Source: Fibrobacter succinogenes
Lineage (GTDB): Bacteria; Fibrobacterota; Fibrobacteria; Fibrobacterales; Fibrobacteraceae
DNA length: 48,841 bases
Direction: 5' to 3'
Assembly: GCA_902799745.1 (NCBI GenBank)
Contig: CADCBQ010000023.1
Location: 1 to 48,841 of the forward strand
Part shown: positions 1 to 7,519 of the stretch, piece by piece
Position numbering within the stretch: position 1 is the first letter of the stretch
Layout: every line of letters starts with the position of its first letter
The notes under the pieces: generated by a model
The model's database searches: none
What the model was told of the DNA's origin: nothing
The model's input: only the letters and a program-made list of their open reading frames with translations
Translations under genes and position numbers: made by a program

Positions 1-321
1 GGTAGCTTCGGCCCGACGACGGCTAACCGCATGGACCCGTACGTGATGCGCTTCCAGAGCAAGGGTGCTTCGATGATCATGGTCGCTAAGGGCAACCGCA
101 GCCAGGATGTGACCGACGCCTGCAAGAAGTACGGTGGATTCTTCCTCGGCTCTATCGGCGGTCCGGCAGCCATCCTCGCTGAACAGAACATTCTCAGCAA
201 CGATATCGTGGCTTTCCCGGAACTCGGCATGGAAGCCATCCGCAAGATTACCATCAAGGACTTCCCCGCATTCATCCTCGTGGATGACAAGGGCAACAAC
301 TTCTTTGAAGGACTGATTTAA
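1..321 (+). CDS. Class I fumarate hydratase, C-terminal end (5' partial)
   Basis: The reading frame is open from base 1 and ends with TAA at 319-321, so only about the last 106 residues are present. The sequence [11 protein letters not shown] followed by the ending [19 protein letters not shown] matches the C-terminal domain of the oxygen-sensitive [4Fe-4S] class I fumarases (FumA/FumB type). These interconvert fumarate and malate in the cytoplasm. In a succinate-producing anaerobe the enzyme would feed fumarate reduction (inference). Whether it is a single-chain enzyme or a separate beta subunit cannot be seen here. The last ten codons reappear, with only synonymous changes, at 436-465. Confidence 0.9.
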   Translation, partial: GSFGPTTANRMDPYVMRFQSKGASMIMVAKGNRSQDVTDACKKYGGFFLGSIGGPAAILAEQNILSNDIVAFPELGMEAIRKITIKDFPAFILVDDKGNNFFEGLI

Positions 322-465
322 AAGATGTTGCCCTTGCGCCAAGCGGATGCGGCTCGTATTAACGAGCCGTAGAAGCGCGGAGTATTTGGCGTCGTAAGTT
401 CTTTAATGCGATAGCCAAATACGGAGTCTCATTGGGGTAACAACTTCTTCGAAGGTCTCATTTAG
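291..465 (+). repeat. Imperfect direct repeat: fumarase tail (291-321) and second tail copy (435-465)
   Basis: The two 31-bp segments match at 26 of 31 positions. Read in frame, both give [13 protein letters not shown], and all five differences are synonymous, including TAA versus TAG. Between them lie a perfect 8-bp hairpin (350-357 with 362-369, loop ATTA) and a perfect 9-bp inverted repeat (382-390 with 414-422). The arrangement resembles a small insertion that brought its own replacement 3' end, or the remnant of a lost fumarase paralogue. Confidence 0.75.
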
Positions 466-490
466 TCAGATATCCACCCTTTCAATAGAA

Positions 491-525
491 ACGCCCCGCA
501 AGCTAGAGCCTGCGGGGTGTTTTTG
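491..525 (+). terminator. Rho-independent terminator after the fumarase gene
   Basis: The ten-base arms 491-500 and 511-520 pair fully with one G-U pair. The loop is AGCTAGAGCC, and the second arm runs into a T stretch. It lies beyond the second fumarase tail, so the transcript probably includes both copies. Confidence 0.85.
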
Positions 526-542
526 GGGTGTGTGGAGGTGTC

Positions 543-2273
543 TTATTTTGTCTTTACTGCTCGGACAATTTTATTGTTCGTTTTGATGACATAAATTCCG
601 TTGGGAAGATTCATACGAACTTTATCCCATGCTCTATATATCGTCTTTTCATCTGCACGGAAAGTGATAACGCGATTTCCGAGAACGTCATATACGGTAG
701 CCGTTTGTGGTGTTGAAGTGAAGTTGCTTTTGAATCTCGGCATTTGGGTGGTGGATTTTGCGATTGTAAATTCAATCCAGTCGAGATTGAAGTACGGCTT
801 GTCAATCTTTATTTTTAGCACATGCGCACCTTCTGCAATTGCGGGCACGGAAACCGCAACCGTTTCAAACGTCTTCCAGTCGCCGGTATTCGGGACCATC
901 ACGGTGACGACTTTTTTCTCGTCAACGAGTACGGAGAAGAATGTGCTATCGCTTGGGGAGGCGACGCGCGCCGTGAGCGTGAGCGAGTCGTTCTTGGACG
1001 CTTTTACCGTGTAACGTAACCAGTCATCGGCATAACCCCAGCCGTAAATGATGGCGCCTTCTGCGCTGTCGAGGCCTGCGTTGTCATCGCGGTAGAGGCT
1101 GTTTTCGTTTTCGATATCGCTGTCCAGGAATCCGCGGCCGTTGCCGCCTTTATCATAGTTCTCGACTTCGATTTTTCCGGGGATGGTAAGTGTATCTTTG
1201 AACGGTTCAATTTCGACTTTTTTGAAAATGTCAATTTTGCTTCCGTAACCGGCGGCAACGATGTTTGCCTGTACCAAATCGTCAACGGAATCGGGCGGGT
1301 TTCCGATGGTCATCACACCTTCGAAGAACGTTCCTGCACCGCCGTCGCTGCCGTCACCGCCATTGCCGAGCACGATGGCGCCTTGCAGCTTGCGTGGGCT
1401 GTAGCCTCTTTTGCGCGGTCCGTCCCACATGGTGTTGAGGGTTCCTTTTTGAGCGCTGCCGCCCTTGAGCTTGAACGTTCCGTCATTCGGTCCTTTGAGC
1501 ATGGCGGTCACATAGTCTGCTTCAATAGAAAGTGCGTCTGGCCACGGTGTTGTATGGGTCTTGCCCCATTGCCAACCAGCATCGTTTCCCTTGAATACGC
1601 CGTCTTCCAAGTCGGCGGCAACCCACGGACCGTTTCCTTGTCCTGGACCGCCCCAGTCCTTGTCGCTTCCGAAGTAGATGCATTCCATGGTTCCAGGGCC
1701 GTCATCGTTACCGGTTGTTTCTGCATTTCCGTAGTTGAAACAGCACAAGTCGTTGTAATGTCTGCCGTCAACGACCATGTACATGGATTCTTCTTCGTCG
1801 CCGGTGGCTACACCTTTGGTATTGTTATTGCGGTAACCGGTGGCAGACCAGGCGTCGCGATAAAAGCCATAAGCCTTGCGCCCGTTAATGTAAATGGGAG
1901 CCTTGTCCGCAATCGCCTCTTTACCGCCTTCTTTAAGCCAGTATACCACGGGCGATTTTTTCAGGTCGTTCTTGTATTCCGACTGGTCGTAAATGATCGA
2001 GATGGTACACCTGGAACCTTTGCAGAATTCGTCTTGCACCGAGGAATTGACATACCCGCCCTTTTCTTCGAGCGGAATATCTTTAGTGGCTCCATCGGCT
2101 CGACGAACCTGGTACAGGTTGCCATTATACTCCCCGAAAAGCGCGCGCGTCAAACTATGCGCCGCCACGCACGGGGTGTTTGCCTTTGCGTAAATGTCAC
2201 AGGGGCCTTCTTTGGCCAAGACCATGGTGGGCGCCACAAGCGCCAGCACTGTCAAAAATGAATTGTATTTCAT
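543..2273 (-). CDS. Secreted alpha-L-arabinofuranosidase, GH54 with CBM6-like module
   Basis: The protein has 576 aa from the ATG at 2273, chosen because GAGGG lies 8 nt upstream; a TTG 24 bases further out lacks this. A signal peptide (residues 1-20) is followed by GPCDIYAKANTPCVAAHS, the typical GH54 opening. Further GH54 blocks are CTISIIYDQS, CCFNYGNAET, MECIYFG (with the expected nucleophile Glu) and GGDGSDGGAGTFFEGV (with the expected acid/base Asp). A CBM6-like module (IEVENYD to NLDWIEF) covers roughly residues 385-505. The last 60 residues form a basic tail with YDVLGNRV and NGIYVIKT, a sorting-type tail also seen on other enzymes here. It should release arabinose side chains from arabinoxylan or arabinan outside the cell. 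Confidence 0.93.
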   Translation of the reverse strand: MKYNSFLTVLALVAPTMVLAKEGPCDIYAKANTPCVAAHSLTRALFGEYNGNLYQVRRADGATKDIPLEEKGGYVNSSVQDEFCKGSRCTISIIYDQSEYKNDLKKSPVVYWLKEGGKEAIADKAPIYINGRKAYGFYRDAWSATGYRNNNTKGVATGDEEESMYMVVDGRHYNDLCCFNYGNAETTGNDDGPGTMECIYFGSDKDWGGPGQGNGPWVAADLEDGVFKGNDAGWQWGKTHTTPWPDALSIEADYVTAMLKGPNDGTFKLKGGSAQKGTLNTMWDGPRKRGYSPRKLQGAIVLGNGGDGSDGGAGTFFEGVMTIGNPPDSVDDLVQANIVAAGYGSKIDIFKKVEIEPFKDTLTIPGKIEVENYDKGGNGRGFLDSDIENENSLYRDDNAGLDSAEGAIIYGWGYADDWLRYTVKASKNDSLTLTARVASPSDSTFFSVLVDEKKVVTVMVPNTGDWKTFETVAVSVPAIAEGAHVLKIKIDKPYFNLDWIEFTIAKSTTQMPRFKSNFTSTPQTATVYDVLGNRVITFRADEKTIYRAWDKVRMNLPNGIYVIKTNNKIVRAVKTK

Positions 2274-2416
2274 CCCAACATCCCTCTTTTTTACCAACCA
2301 ATATCAAATTACCTCTAAAACGGGCCAAAATCACGCCTTTGGAGATTCTTCTATTGCATTTTTGTCAAAAACGATTCGCTCTTTTTTTGCTTTTCGGCCC
2401 GAGAAAAGGTTATTTT

Positions 2417-3268
2417 ATGGGTATGCTCAACATTGACGAAATAAGCGATTACAGGGACATGCTCAAGAATTACTACACCCAGCGCAAGCTGGATATGCCG
2501 CTGTATTCCTATAAAATGATGGGCCAAAAGCTCGGGCTCGAAACGAGTCAGGTTTTCCGCGTGCTGAACAAGGAACTGCACCTGCCGAACCGCAGCATTC
2601 CCTTGGCAAAAGACTTGCTCGACCTGAAGGGCCGCAAGGGCGAACTTTTCGAAATCCTGGTAGCCGCCTCCAAGACCAAGTCCCCCGCCAAAAAGGACAA
2701 GCTTTACAAGATGGCGCTCGCCTTGCAAGATGTGGACTTGCGCAAGCTGAGTGCAAGCGAATACCTGTTCCTAAGCAAGTGGTGGATTCCCGTGGTGCGC
2801 GCCCTGATTGAAATGAACGGCGGGCATGCCGAAGTTTCGCACCTGGTCAAGCAGATTTCGCCGACCGTTTCCGAAGACCAAGTTCGCGAAGCCATAACCG
2901 TTTTGAAGGATTTAAAGCTCATTACGCCGCTTGCCTCGGAACGCTACGCCGCAACAACTGCTAACTTTACATCGGCAGGGTCAGCCACAAAGACCGCCGC
3001 CATCCGCAGCTACCAGAATCAACTTTTGGCGCTCGCGCAGAACTCCCTGATTGCAGTGGAACCTGCCAAGCGCAATATTTCTTCGCTGCTGGTGGGAGTC
3101 GATGAGGACTGCTTTGCCGACTTGAACGAAATGACTCTGGAGTTCAGGCGCCAGGTACAACGCAGAGTGGCCGAGGTCAACAAGCCTAACCGCGCTATGC
3201 AGTTTGTATTTGCGCTTTACCCGGTGGCCGACATTTCTAACGATCCACGAACCAAGAAAGAGGGGTAA
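2417..3268 (+). CDS. TIGR02147 family protein (DUF4423-type), putative regulator
   Basis: The protein has 283 aa. The start at 2417 (MGMLNIDEISDYRDML) is preceded by AGAAAAGG. The N-terminus, with a YYTQRK region and the block LGLETSQVFRVLNKELHLP, looks like a helix-turn-helix of the type seen in the large TIGR02147 paralogue family of Fibrobacter. The central part carries SEYLFLSKWWIPVVRAL, a typical block of this family. No signal peptide or membrane segment is visible. The lipoprotein gene starts 3 bp after its stop, so the two are co-transcribed. The function of the family is unknown. A DNA-binding or signalling role paired with the downstream lipoprotein is inference. Confidence 0.85.
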   Translation: MGMLNIDEISDYRDMLKNYYTQRKLDMPLYSYKMMGQKLGLETSQVFRVLNKELHLPNRSIPLAKDLLDLKGRKGELFEILVAASKTKSPAKKDKLYKMALALQDVDLRKLSASEYLFLSKWWIPVVRALIEMNGGHAEVSHLVKQISPTVSEDQVREAITVLKDLKLITPLASERYAATTANFTSAGSATKTAAIRSYQNQLLALAQNSLIAVEPAKRNISSLLVGVDEDCFADLNEMTLEFRRQVQRRVAEVNKPNRAMQFVFALYPVADISNDPRTKKEG

Positions 3269-3271
3269 AAC

Positions 3272-4483
3272 ATGAAACGACTGTTTTTGCTACTCGCGTG
3301 TTTAGCGCCCCTGGCCTTTTGGGCTTGCTCCGACAAAGAAGTCGCGGGCATTAGTACTGTTGAAACCGAAAACGCGTTCTTGATTCAGATTGTCCGCGAA
3401 GATTCTAAACCGGCGGTGGGCGTTGTCGCCCGCATGCGTTCCGTGGACTTTGTCCGCGACATCGAAGACGATTCTTCCAAAGCTATTTTCTTCGAGGAAT
3501 TCACGACCGATTCCTTGGGGCAAATTCGCATCGACAGCCTTACCGTAAAAGAGGCGACGATTGAAATTGTGGACGCCGGCGAAGGCCTGTTCACCAAGAT
3601 TTCTGCCGAAGACATTCAAGAAGGCGATTCCGTACAGTACGCCCTCGAAAAAACGGGCAGCCTGCGCGGCAAGGTTTACTTGCCCGACAGCGTCGACTAC
3701 GCCTGGGTGCAAGTGTACGGCACCGATCGCCTGGTTAAAACCGACAGCGAAGGCTTTTACGAAATGGATTCGCTGCCGCCGTACGAATACGACATGCGCG
3801 TGATCATTGGCGACAGCGTTGTCGAACAGTCCACCAAAATCGATGCCGGCGAAGATGTTTCTGCAAACGTGCGCACCTTCGAGCCCGACTCGGTCAAGGT
3901 GCTGGATTTTGAATCGGCAAGTGCCCAATTCACAATCAAGGAACTCGGCATCAGCGAAACGGGCTACATGTCTTCTACCGACACAAGCGTCAAGACGACT
4001 CCCGAAGTCGAAATCATTCCCGAAACCCGCAAAGACCTCTCGGAATTCATTGTCGAAGCGGGCGCAGATCGCGAAGGGAACGCTATTTATTGGGAAACTT
4101 CGGCAGCCATGCGTGGTTCCTGGTCGTTCTACGGAATCTGGATTTGCAAGGAAGAATCGCCCTGCGACTTGTCCGCGACCGATTCTATCGTTTACTACGC
4201 TCGCGGCACAGGCGTCATCTCGATTATCCTGGAAACCTTGGGCGAATCAAACACCGAAGGCAAGACACTCGCCTACGACACGCTCAAGACCGACGAATGG
4301 CAACGCCGCGTTATTAAGCCCGAAAACTTCAAGCCGCGCGACGACTTATACGGCAACCTCGGCTGGGATGTGATTAGCAAGTCCGTGACGACGATTTCAA
4401 TCGCCGCCTACGACAGCACAGAATTCTGGATTGACGATGTCGTGTTCTACGGCATCAAGCCCAGCGACTTTACCGCCCGCTAG
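3272..4483 (+). CDS. Lipoprotein with carboxypeptidase-regulatory-like domain
   Basis: The protein has 403 aa. The N-terminus MKRLFLLLACLAPLAFWACSD looks like a lipoprotein signal with Cys at residue 19, although Trp at -2 is unusual for a lipobox. Residues 35-205 hold two repeats of the type 'D-S-x-G-x-(F/Y)', resembling carboxypeptidase-regulatory-like beta-sandwiches. Residues 270-395 (YWETSAAMRGSWSFYGI to FWIDDVVFYG) look like a carbohydrate-binding jelly-roll. AGAGGGG before the start lies inside the end of the preceding TIGR02147 gene, so translation is probably coupled. Its stop codon shares the bases CTAG (4480-4483) with the stop of the convergent rnc gene. A cell-surface sensor or binding role is inferred. 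Confidence 0.8.
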   Translation: MKRLFLLLACLAPLAFWACSDKEVAGISTVETENAFLIQIVREDSKPAVGVVARMRSVDFVRDIEDDSSKAIFFEEFTTDSLGQIRIDSLTVKEATIEIVDAGEGLFTKISAEDIQEGDSVQYALEKTGSLRGKVYLPDSVDYAWVQVYGTDRLVKTDSEGFYEMDSLPPYEYDMRVIIGDSVVEQSTKIDAGEDVSANVRTFEPDSVKVLDFESASAQFTIKELGISETGYMSSTDTSVKTTPEVEIIPETRKDLSEFIVEAGADREGNAIYWETSAAMRGSWSFYGIWICKEESPCDLSATDSIVYYARGTGVISIILETLGESNTEGKTLAYDTLKTDEWQRRVIKPENFKPRDDLYGNLGWDVISKSVTTISIAAYDSTEFWIDDVVFYGIKPSDFTAR

Positions 4484-5298
4484 GGCAGTCCCACATGACG
4501 TTGTTTTTGCTTCTTGGGCTTGGGTTCTTCCGGGCCCTTTTCTGCTTCGGCCTTCGCGGCTTCGGCTAGCAGCATTTCGAGCGACACACGAGAGGCCTCC
4601 TGTTCGGCCTTCTTCTTGTTGCCGCCCTGACCGCGACCGTATACGCGACCATTCACGTGAACTTCGACCGTAAACACCTTCTGGTGTTCCGGACCCGATT
4701 CATCGACCACGATGTATTCCGGAACCGTGCGGAGCTTGCCCTGCAGGTATTCCAGGAGTTCGCTCTTGTGGTTGATAAAATCTTCGGCAGAGATAATCTC
4801 TTGCACGCGCGGGAAGTGGAACTTGTTCAAGATGACGCGAACCTCTTCGAGGCCGCCATCCAGGTAGACGGCGCCAAGAACCGCTTCATAGGCGTCGGCC
4901 AGAATGCTTTCTTTGCCGCGACCGCCGAGCTTTTCTTCGGCCTTACCCACCTTCACGTATTCGCTCAGGCTCCATTCCTTGGACGACTGCGCACAGGCAT
5001 GTCCCGACACAATCGCGCTCTTGCGCTTGGAAAGTTCACCTTCCGGATCGTTGGGGTAAGTCTTGTAAAGGTATTCGGTGGTGAGCATGTTCAGCACGGA
5101 ATCGCCCAGGAATTCCAGGCGTTCGTTATTGCTCACGTAAGGCAGGTCAGTACCTGTCAAGAATGAACGGTGCACCAATGCGTGCGCCAAAAGTTCAGGA
5201 TCCTTGAACCGGTACCCGAGCTTCGCCTCAAGCCCGCCATCGGACTTCTGGCGAAACCAGAGTTTTAGAACTTTGTGTAGAAGGTTTGTATCAGACAT
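4480..5298 (-). CDS. rnc: Ribonuclease III
   Basis: The protein has 272 aa from MSDTNLLHK. The RNase III signature NERLEFLGDSVLNMLTTEYL carries the acidic metal ligands. A second acidic site lies in DAYEAVLGAVYLDGG. The C-terminal double-stranded RNA-binding domain (HKSELLEYLQGK to KKKAEQEASRVSLEML) is followed by a Lys/Pro/Glu-rich tail. It cleaves double-stranded RNA during rRNA and mRNA maturation. The gene follows acpP, a common bacterial order, but a terminator hairpin (5337-5361) and AGTAGGA tandem repeats lie between them. No Shine-Dalgarno is visible in front of the ATG at 5298. Confidence 0.95.
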   Translation of the reverse strand: MSDTNLLHKVLKLWFRQKSDGGLEAKLGYRFKDPELLAHALVHRSFLTGTDLPYVSNNERLEFLGDSVLNMLTTEYLYKTYPNDPEGELSKRKSAIVSGHACAQSSKEWSLSEYVKVGKAEEKLGGRGKESILADAYEAVLGAVYLDGGLEEVRVILNKFHFPRVQEIISAEDFINHKSELLEYLQGKLRTVPEYIVVDESGPEHQKVFTVEVHVNGRVYGRGQGGNKKKAEQEASRVSLEMLLAEAAKAEAEKGPEEPKPKKQKQRHVGLP

Positions 5299-5327
5299 TA
5301 AATAGTAGGAAGTAGGAAGTAGGAAGT
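5299..5327. repeat. AGTAGGA tandem repeat in front of rnc
   Basis: Three full copies of the 7-mer AGTAGGA plus a partial copy occupy the place where the rnc ribosome-binding site should be. On the coding strand the unit reads TCCTACT. Such a tract can change length by slippage and so vary the rnc leader. Confidence 0.75.
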
Positions 5328-5329
5328 AA

Positions 5330-5361
5330 AAAGAAATGGGCAACCCATTCCGGGCCGCCCA
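5330..5361 (-). terminator. Terminator or attenuator between acpP and rnc
   Basis: On the minus strand a 10-bp stem (5352-5361 with 5337-5346, two G-U pairs, loop GGAAT) is followed by TTTCTTTTT. It would end acpP transcripts. Since rnc lies just beyond with no obvious promoter, partial read-through is likely. Confidence 0.75.
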
Positions 5362-5392
5362 ATCCAGTTTCTTATCGAGAGAGGCTAATAAA

Positions 5393-5632
5393 TTAAGCCT
5401 TCTTAGCTTCGATGAAGGCAACCACGTCGGCAACCTTGGCAAACTTTTCGGCGTCGGAGTCGAGGATTTCGACTTCGAATTCGTCTTCGAGGGCCATCAC
5501 GAGTTCCACGCGGTCGAGGGAGTCGGCACCGAGGTCGTTACCGAATTCGGATTCCGGCTTCACATCTTCAGCCTTAACGCCGAGCTTGTCAACGATAACA
5601 GCGGTGACCTTCTTGAAAATTTCTTCGTTCAT
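5393..5632 (-). CDS. acpP: Acyl carrier protein
   Basis: A 79-aa acidic protein. The start MNEEIFKKV at 5632 is supported by GGAG 6 nt upstream; an in-frame ATG four codons earlier overlaps that site. The phosphopantetheine site is the Ser of [10 protein letters not shown], and the length is typical of the family. It carries growing acyl chains on 4'-phosphopantetheine in fatty-acid synthesis. It lies downstream of fabG and fabD in the usual order. Confidence 0.97.
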   Translation of the reverse strand: MNEEIFKKVTAVIVDKLGVKAEDVKPESEFGNDLGADSLDRVELVMALEDEFEVEILDSDAEKFAKVADVVAFIEAKKA

Positions 5633-5664
5633 TGTAATCTCCATTTGGATTGATTGTTTGAGTT

Positions 5665-5679
5665 CAAATTTAGTAAAAA
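5665..5679 (-). promoter_or_regulatory. 15-bp motif shared with the yceD upstream region
   Basis: CAAATTTAGTAAAAA (plus strand) lies 33 bp upstream of acpP. The identical 15 bases occur at 11863-11877 upstream of yceD, and CAATTTAGAAAAT at 7420-7432 upstream of fabD is close. On the coding strand it contains TAAATT, a possible -10 box, so it may be a shared promoter core or an operator. Confidence 0.5.
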
Positions 5680-5683
5680 ATGC

Positions 5684-6424
5684 CTAGGCGTTCAACCCAC
5701 CATCAACGCCAAGAATCTGGCCGGTGATGTAGCAAGCGTCGTCAGATGCCAAAAATGCGGCAGCGTTGGCAATATCTTCGGGTTTTCCGATGCGGCCGAG
5801 CGGAATCTGGGCGGCATACTTTTCCTTGGTAGCCTCATCCATGGCAGCGGTCATGTCGGTACCGATAAAACCGGGGGCAATGGCGTTCACGGTAATGCCG
5901 CGGGAGGCAAATTCCATGGCGTTGGAGCGGGTCATACCGATAATGCCGGCCTTGGCGGCGGCGTAGTTGGCCTGACCGGCCTGACCGTGCAGGGCGTTAA
6001 TGCTCGAAATGTTGATAATGCGGCCTGTACGCTTGCCCATCATGGTGCGGGCGACAGCGCGGGTGCAAAGGAACACGGAACGCAGGTTCGTGGCGATCAC
6101 GGCGTCGAAGTCTTCGTCCTTCATGCGCATCAGCAGGCCATCGCGGGTAATACCGGCGTTGTTCACCAGAATGTCAACCGTGCCCATGTCAGCAATGATC
6201 TGCTTGAACACGTTCTGCACCGTTTCGGAGTCGGCCACGTTGCAAGCATAGCTCTTGACCTGCACCCCAAGTTCGGCGGAAAGTTTGGCGGCCAAATCTT
6301 CCTTGACCGAGGTGGAAAGGATGGCGACGTCAGCACCTTCGCTGGCGAGCTTGGTTGCAATGGCAAGACCGATACCGCGAGAAGCGCCGGTCACGATTGC
6401 CTTTTTACCAGTAAGTTTACCCAT
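5684..6424 (-). CDS. fabG: 3-oxoacyl-[ACP] reductase
   Basis: A 246-aa short-chain dehydrogenase. The NADPH-binding motif is TGASRGIGLAIA near residue 13, NNAG follows at about residue 90, and the catalytic set is Ser of INISSI plus YAAAKAG (Tyr and Lys). The C-terminus ITGQILGVDGGLNA is typical of FabG. It reduces 3-oxoacyl-ACP to 3-hydroxyacyl-ACP in the cytoplasm. It lies 28 bp after fabD and just before acpP, so it is part of one operon. Confidence 0.96.
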   Translation of the reverse strand: MGKLTGKKAIVTGASRGIGLAIATKLASEGADVAILSTSVKEDLAAKLSAELGVQVKSYACNVADSETVQNVFKQIIADMGTVDILVNNAGITRDGLLMRMKDEDFDAVIATNLRSVFLCTRAVARTMMGKRTGRIINISSINALHGQAGQANYAAAKAGIIGMTRSNAMEFASRGITVNAIAPGFIGTDMTAAMDEATKEKYAAQIPLGRIGKPEDIANAAAFLASDDACYITGQILGVDGGLNA

Positions 6425-6452
6425 AGTAGTTACCTGTGGTTTGTAGTTAAAA

Positions 6453-7373
6453 TTATCCCTTGAGAGCCTGAAAAGCTTCGATCGTTTCGACCGGAGTGAC
6501 CTTCACATCGCGGCTAATCTTGCGCATCAGGCCCATGAGCACCTTGCCGGAACCCACTTCGACACCCTGCGTGACGCCCAAGGACATAGCCTTGTTCATG
6601 CAGTCGTTCCAACGGACCGGAGATACCAGTTGCTTCACCAAAAGTTCGGCAAGTTCGGCACCCTTCGTCACCGGTTCAGCAATCACGTTGGCGATAACCG
6701 GCTTTTCAACATCGTTAAACTTGGTCTTTGCAATAGCTTCGGCAAGGCCAGCCTGAGCGAACTGCATGAGCGGGCTGTGGAAGGCACCAGACACGGCGAG
6801 CGGAATAGCCTTGATACCGGCGGCACCGCAGTTTTCGACGAGCTTGTTCACGCCGGCGACCGCACCGGAAACCACGATCTGGCCCGGGCAGTTGATGTTT
6901 GCCGGAACCACGGTACCGGCATCCTTCACGGCTTCGCAAAGTTCAAGAATCTTGGCTTCGTCCTGGCCCATAATGGCAGCCATGGCACCCGGATTCTTGG
7001 AACCGGCGCTGGCCATAAGTTCGCCGCGGGTACGCACCAGGCGGAGGCCTTCTTCGAAGCTGAAACCACCGGCGGCGTAAATGGCGGAGTATTCACCGAG
7101 GGAGTGGCCAGCCACATAGTCAAAAGCAAAACCTTCGGACTTGAGGAGTTCCATGACCATGGCGGACACGGTAAACAGAGCCGGCTGGGTGTTGTCGGTG
7201 CTCTTCAAAACATCTTCGGGACCTTCGGCCATGAGCTTGGAGAGCGAGAAACCGAGAATTTCATCGGCCTGCTGCATGAGCTTCTTGGCCGGTTCAAAAG
7301 TAGAAGCGAGCGTCTGGCCCATGCCCACATACTGGGCACCCTGGCCAGGGAAAAGAAGAATCGTCTTAGACAT
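6453..7373 (-). CDS. fabD: Malonyl-CoA:ACP transacylase
   Basis: The protein has 306 aa from MSKTILLFPGQGAQ. FPGQGAQYVGMGQ is the typical opening. The active-site serine is in AGHSLGEYSAI, and the catalytic His is in SGAFHSPLM. It loads malonate on ACP. AGAGG is about 10 nt upstream of the ATG at 7373. Ten codons further out an in-frame start has no better site. fabH, often found before fabD, is absent; a cellulase gene occupies that place. Confidence 0.96.
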   Translation of the reverse strand: MSKTILLFPGQGAQYVGMGQTLASTFEPAKKLMQQADEILGFSLSKLMAEGPEDVLKSTDNTQPALFTVSAMVMELLKSEGFAFDYVAGHSLGEYSAIYAAGGFSFEEGLRLVRTRGELMASAGSKNPGAMAAIMGQDEAKILELCEAVKDAGTVVPANINCPGQIVVSGAVAGVNKLVENCGAAGIKAIPLAVSGAFHSPLMQFAQAGLAEAIAKTKFNDVEKPVIANVIAEPVTKGAELAELLVKQLVSPVRWNDCMNKAMSLGVTQGVEVGSGKVLMGLMRKISRDVKVTPVETIEAFQALKG

Positions 7374-7443
7374 TATATATATACCTCTGCGGCTAGACCG
7401 CATTTTTTGTTTCGCGCTACAATTTAGAAAATACAGAACATGT

Positions 7444-7470
7444 AAAAATGCCCGGCAGCAGAACCGGGCA
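7444..7470 (-). terminator. Terminator after the GH9 cellulase gene
   Basis: TGCCCGG and CCGGGCA (7449-7455 and 7464-7470) form a 7-bp stem. On the minus strand it is followed by TTTTT. It separates the GH9 unit from fabD. Confidence 0.85.
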
Positions 7471-7519
7471 AGAAAATCGAAATATAAGATTTTCGAAATA
7501 TTTTTGAAAGAATCGCCTT

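Noticed and set aside
322..465. Possible integron attC site
   Set aside because: There are inverted repeats, but the conserved core-site ends and an integrase gene are missing.
1383..2261. Long plus-strand open frame opposite the GH54 gene
   Set aside because: It is antisense to a well-recognised enzyme and its translation resembles no family.
5299..5327. Possible CRISPR-like repeat (AGTAGGA units)
   Set aside because: The units are 7 bp, directly tandem and without spacers, so this is a simple repeat.
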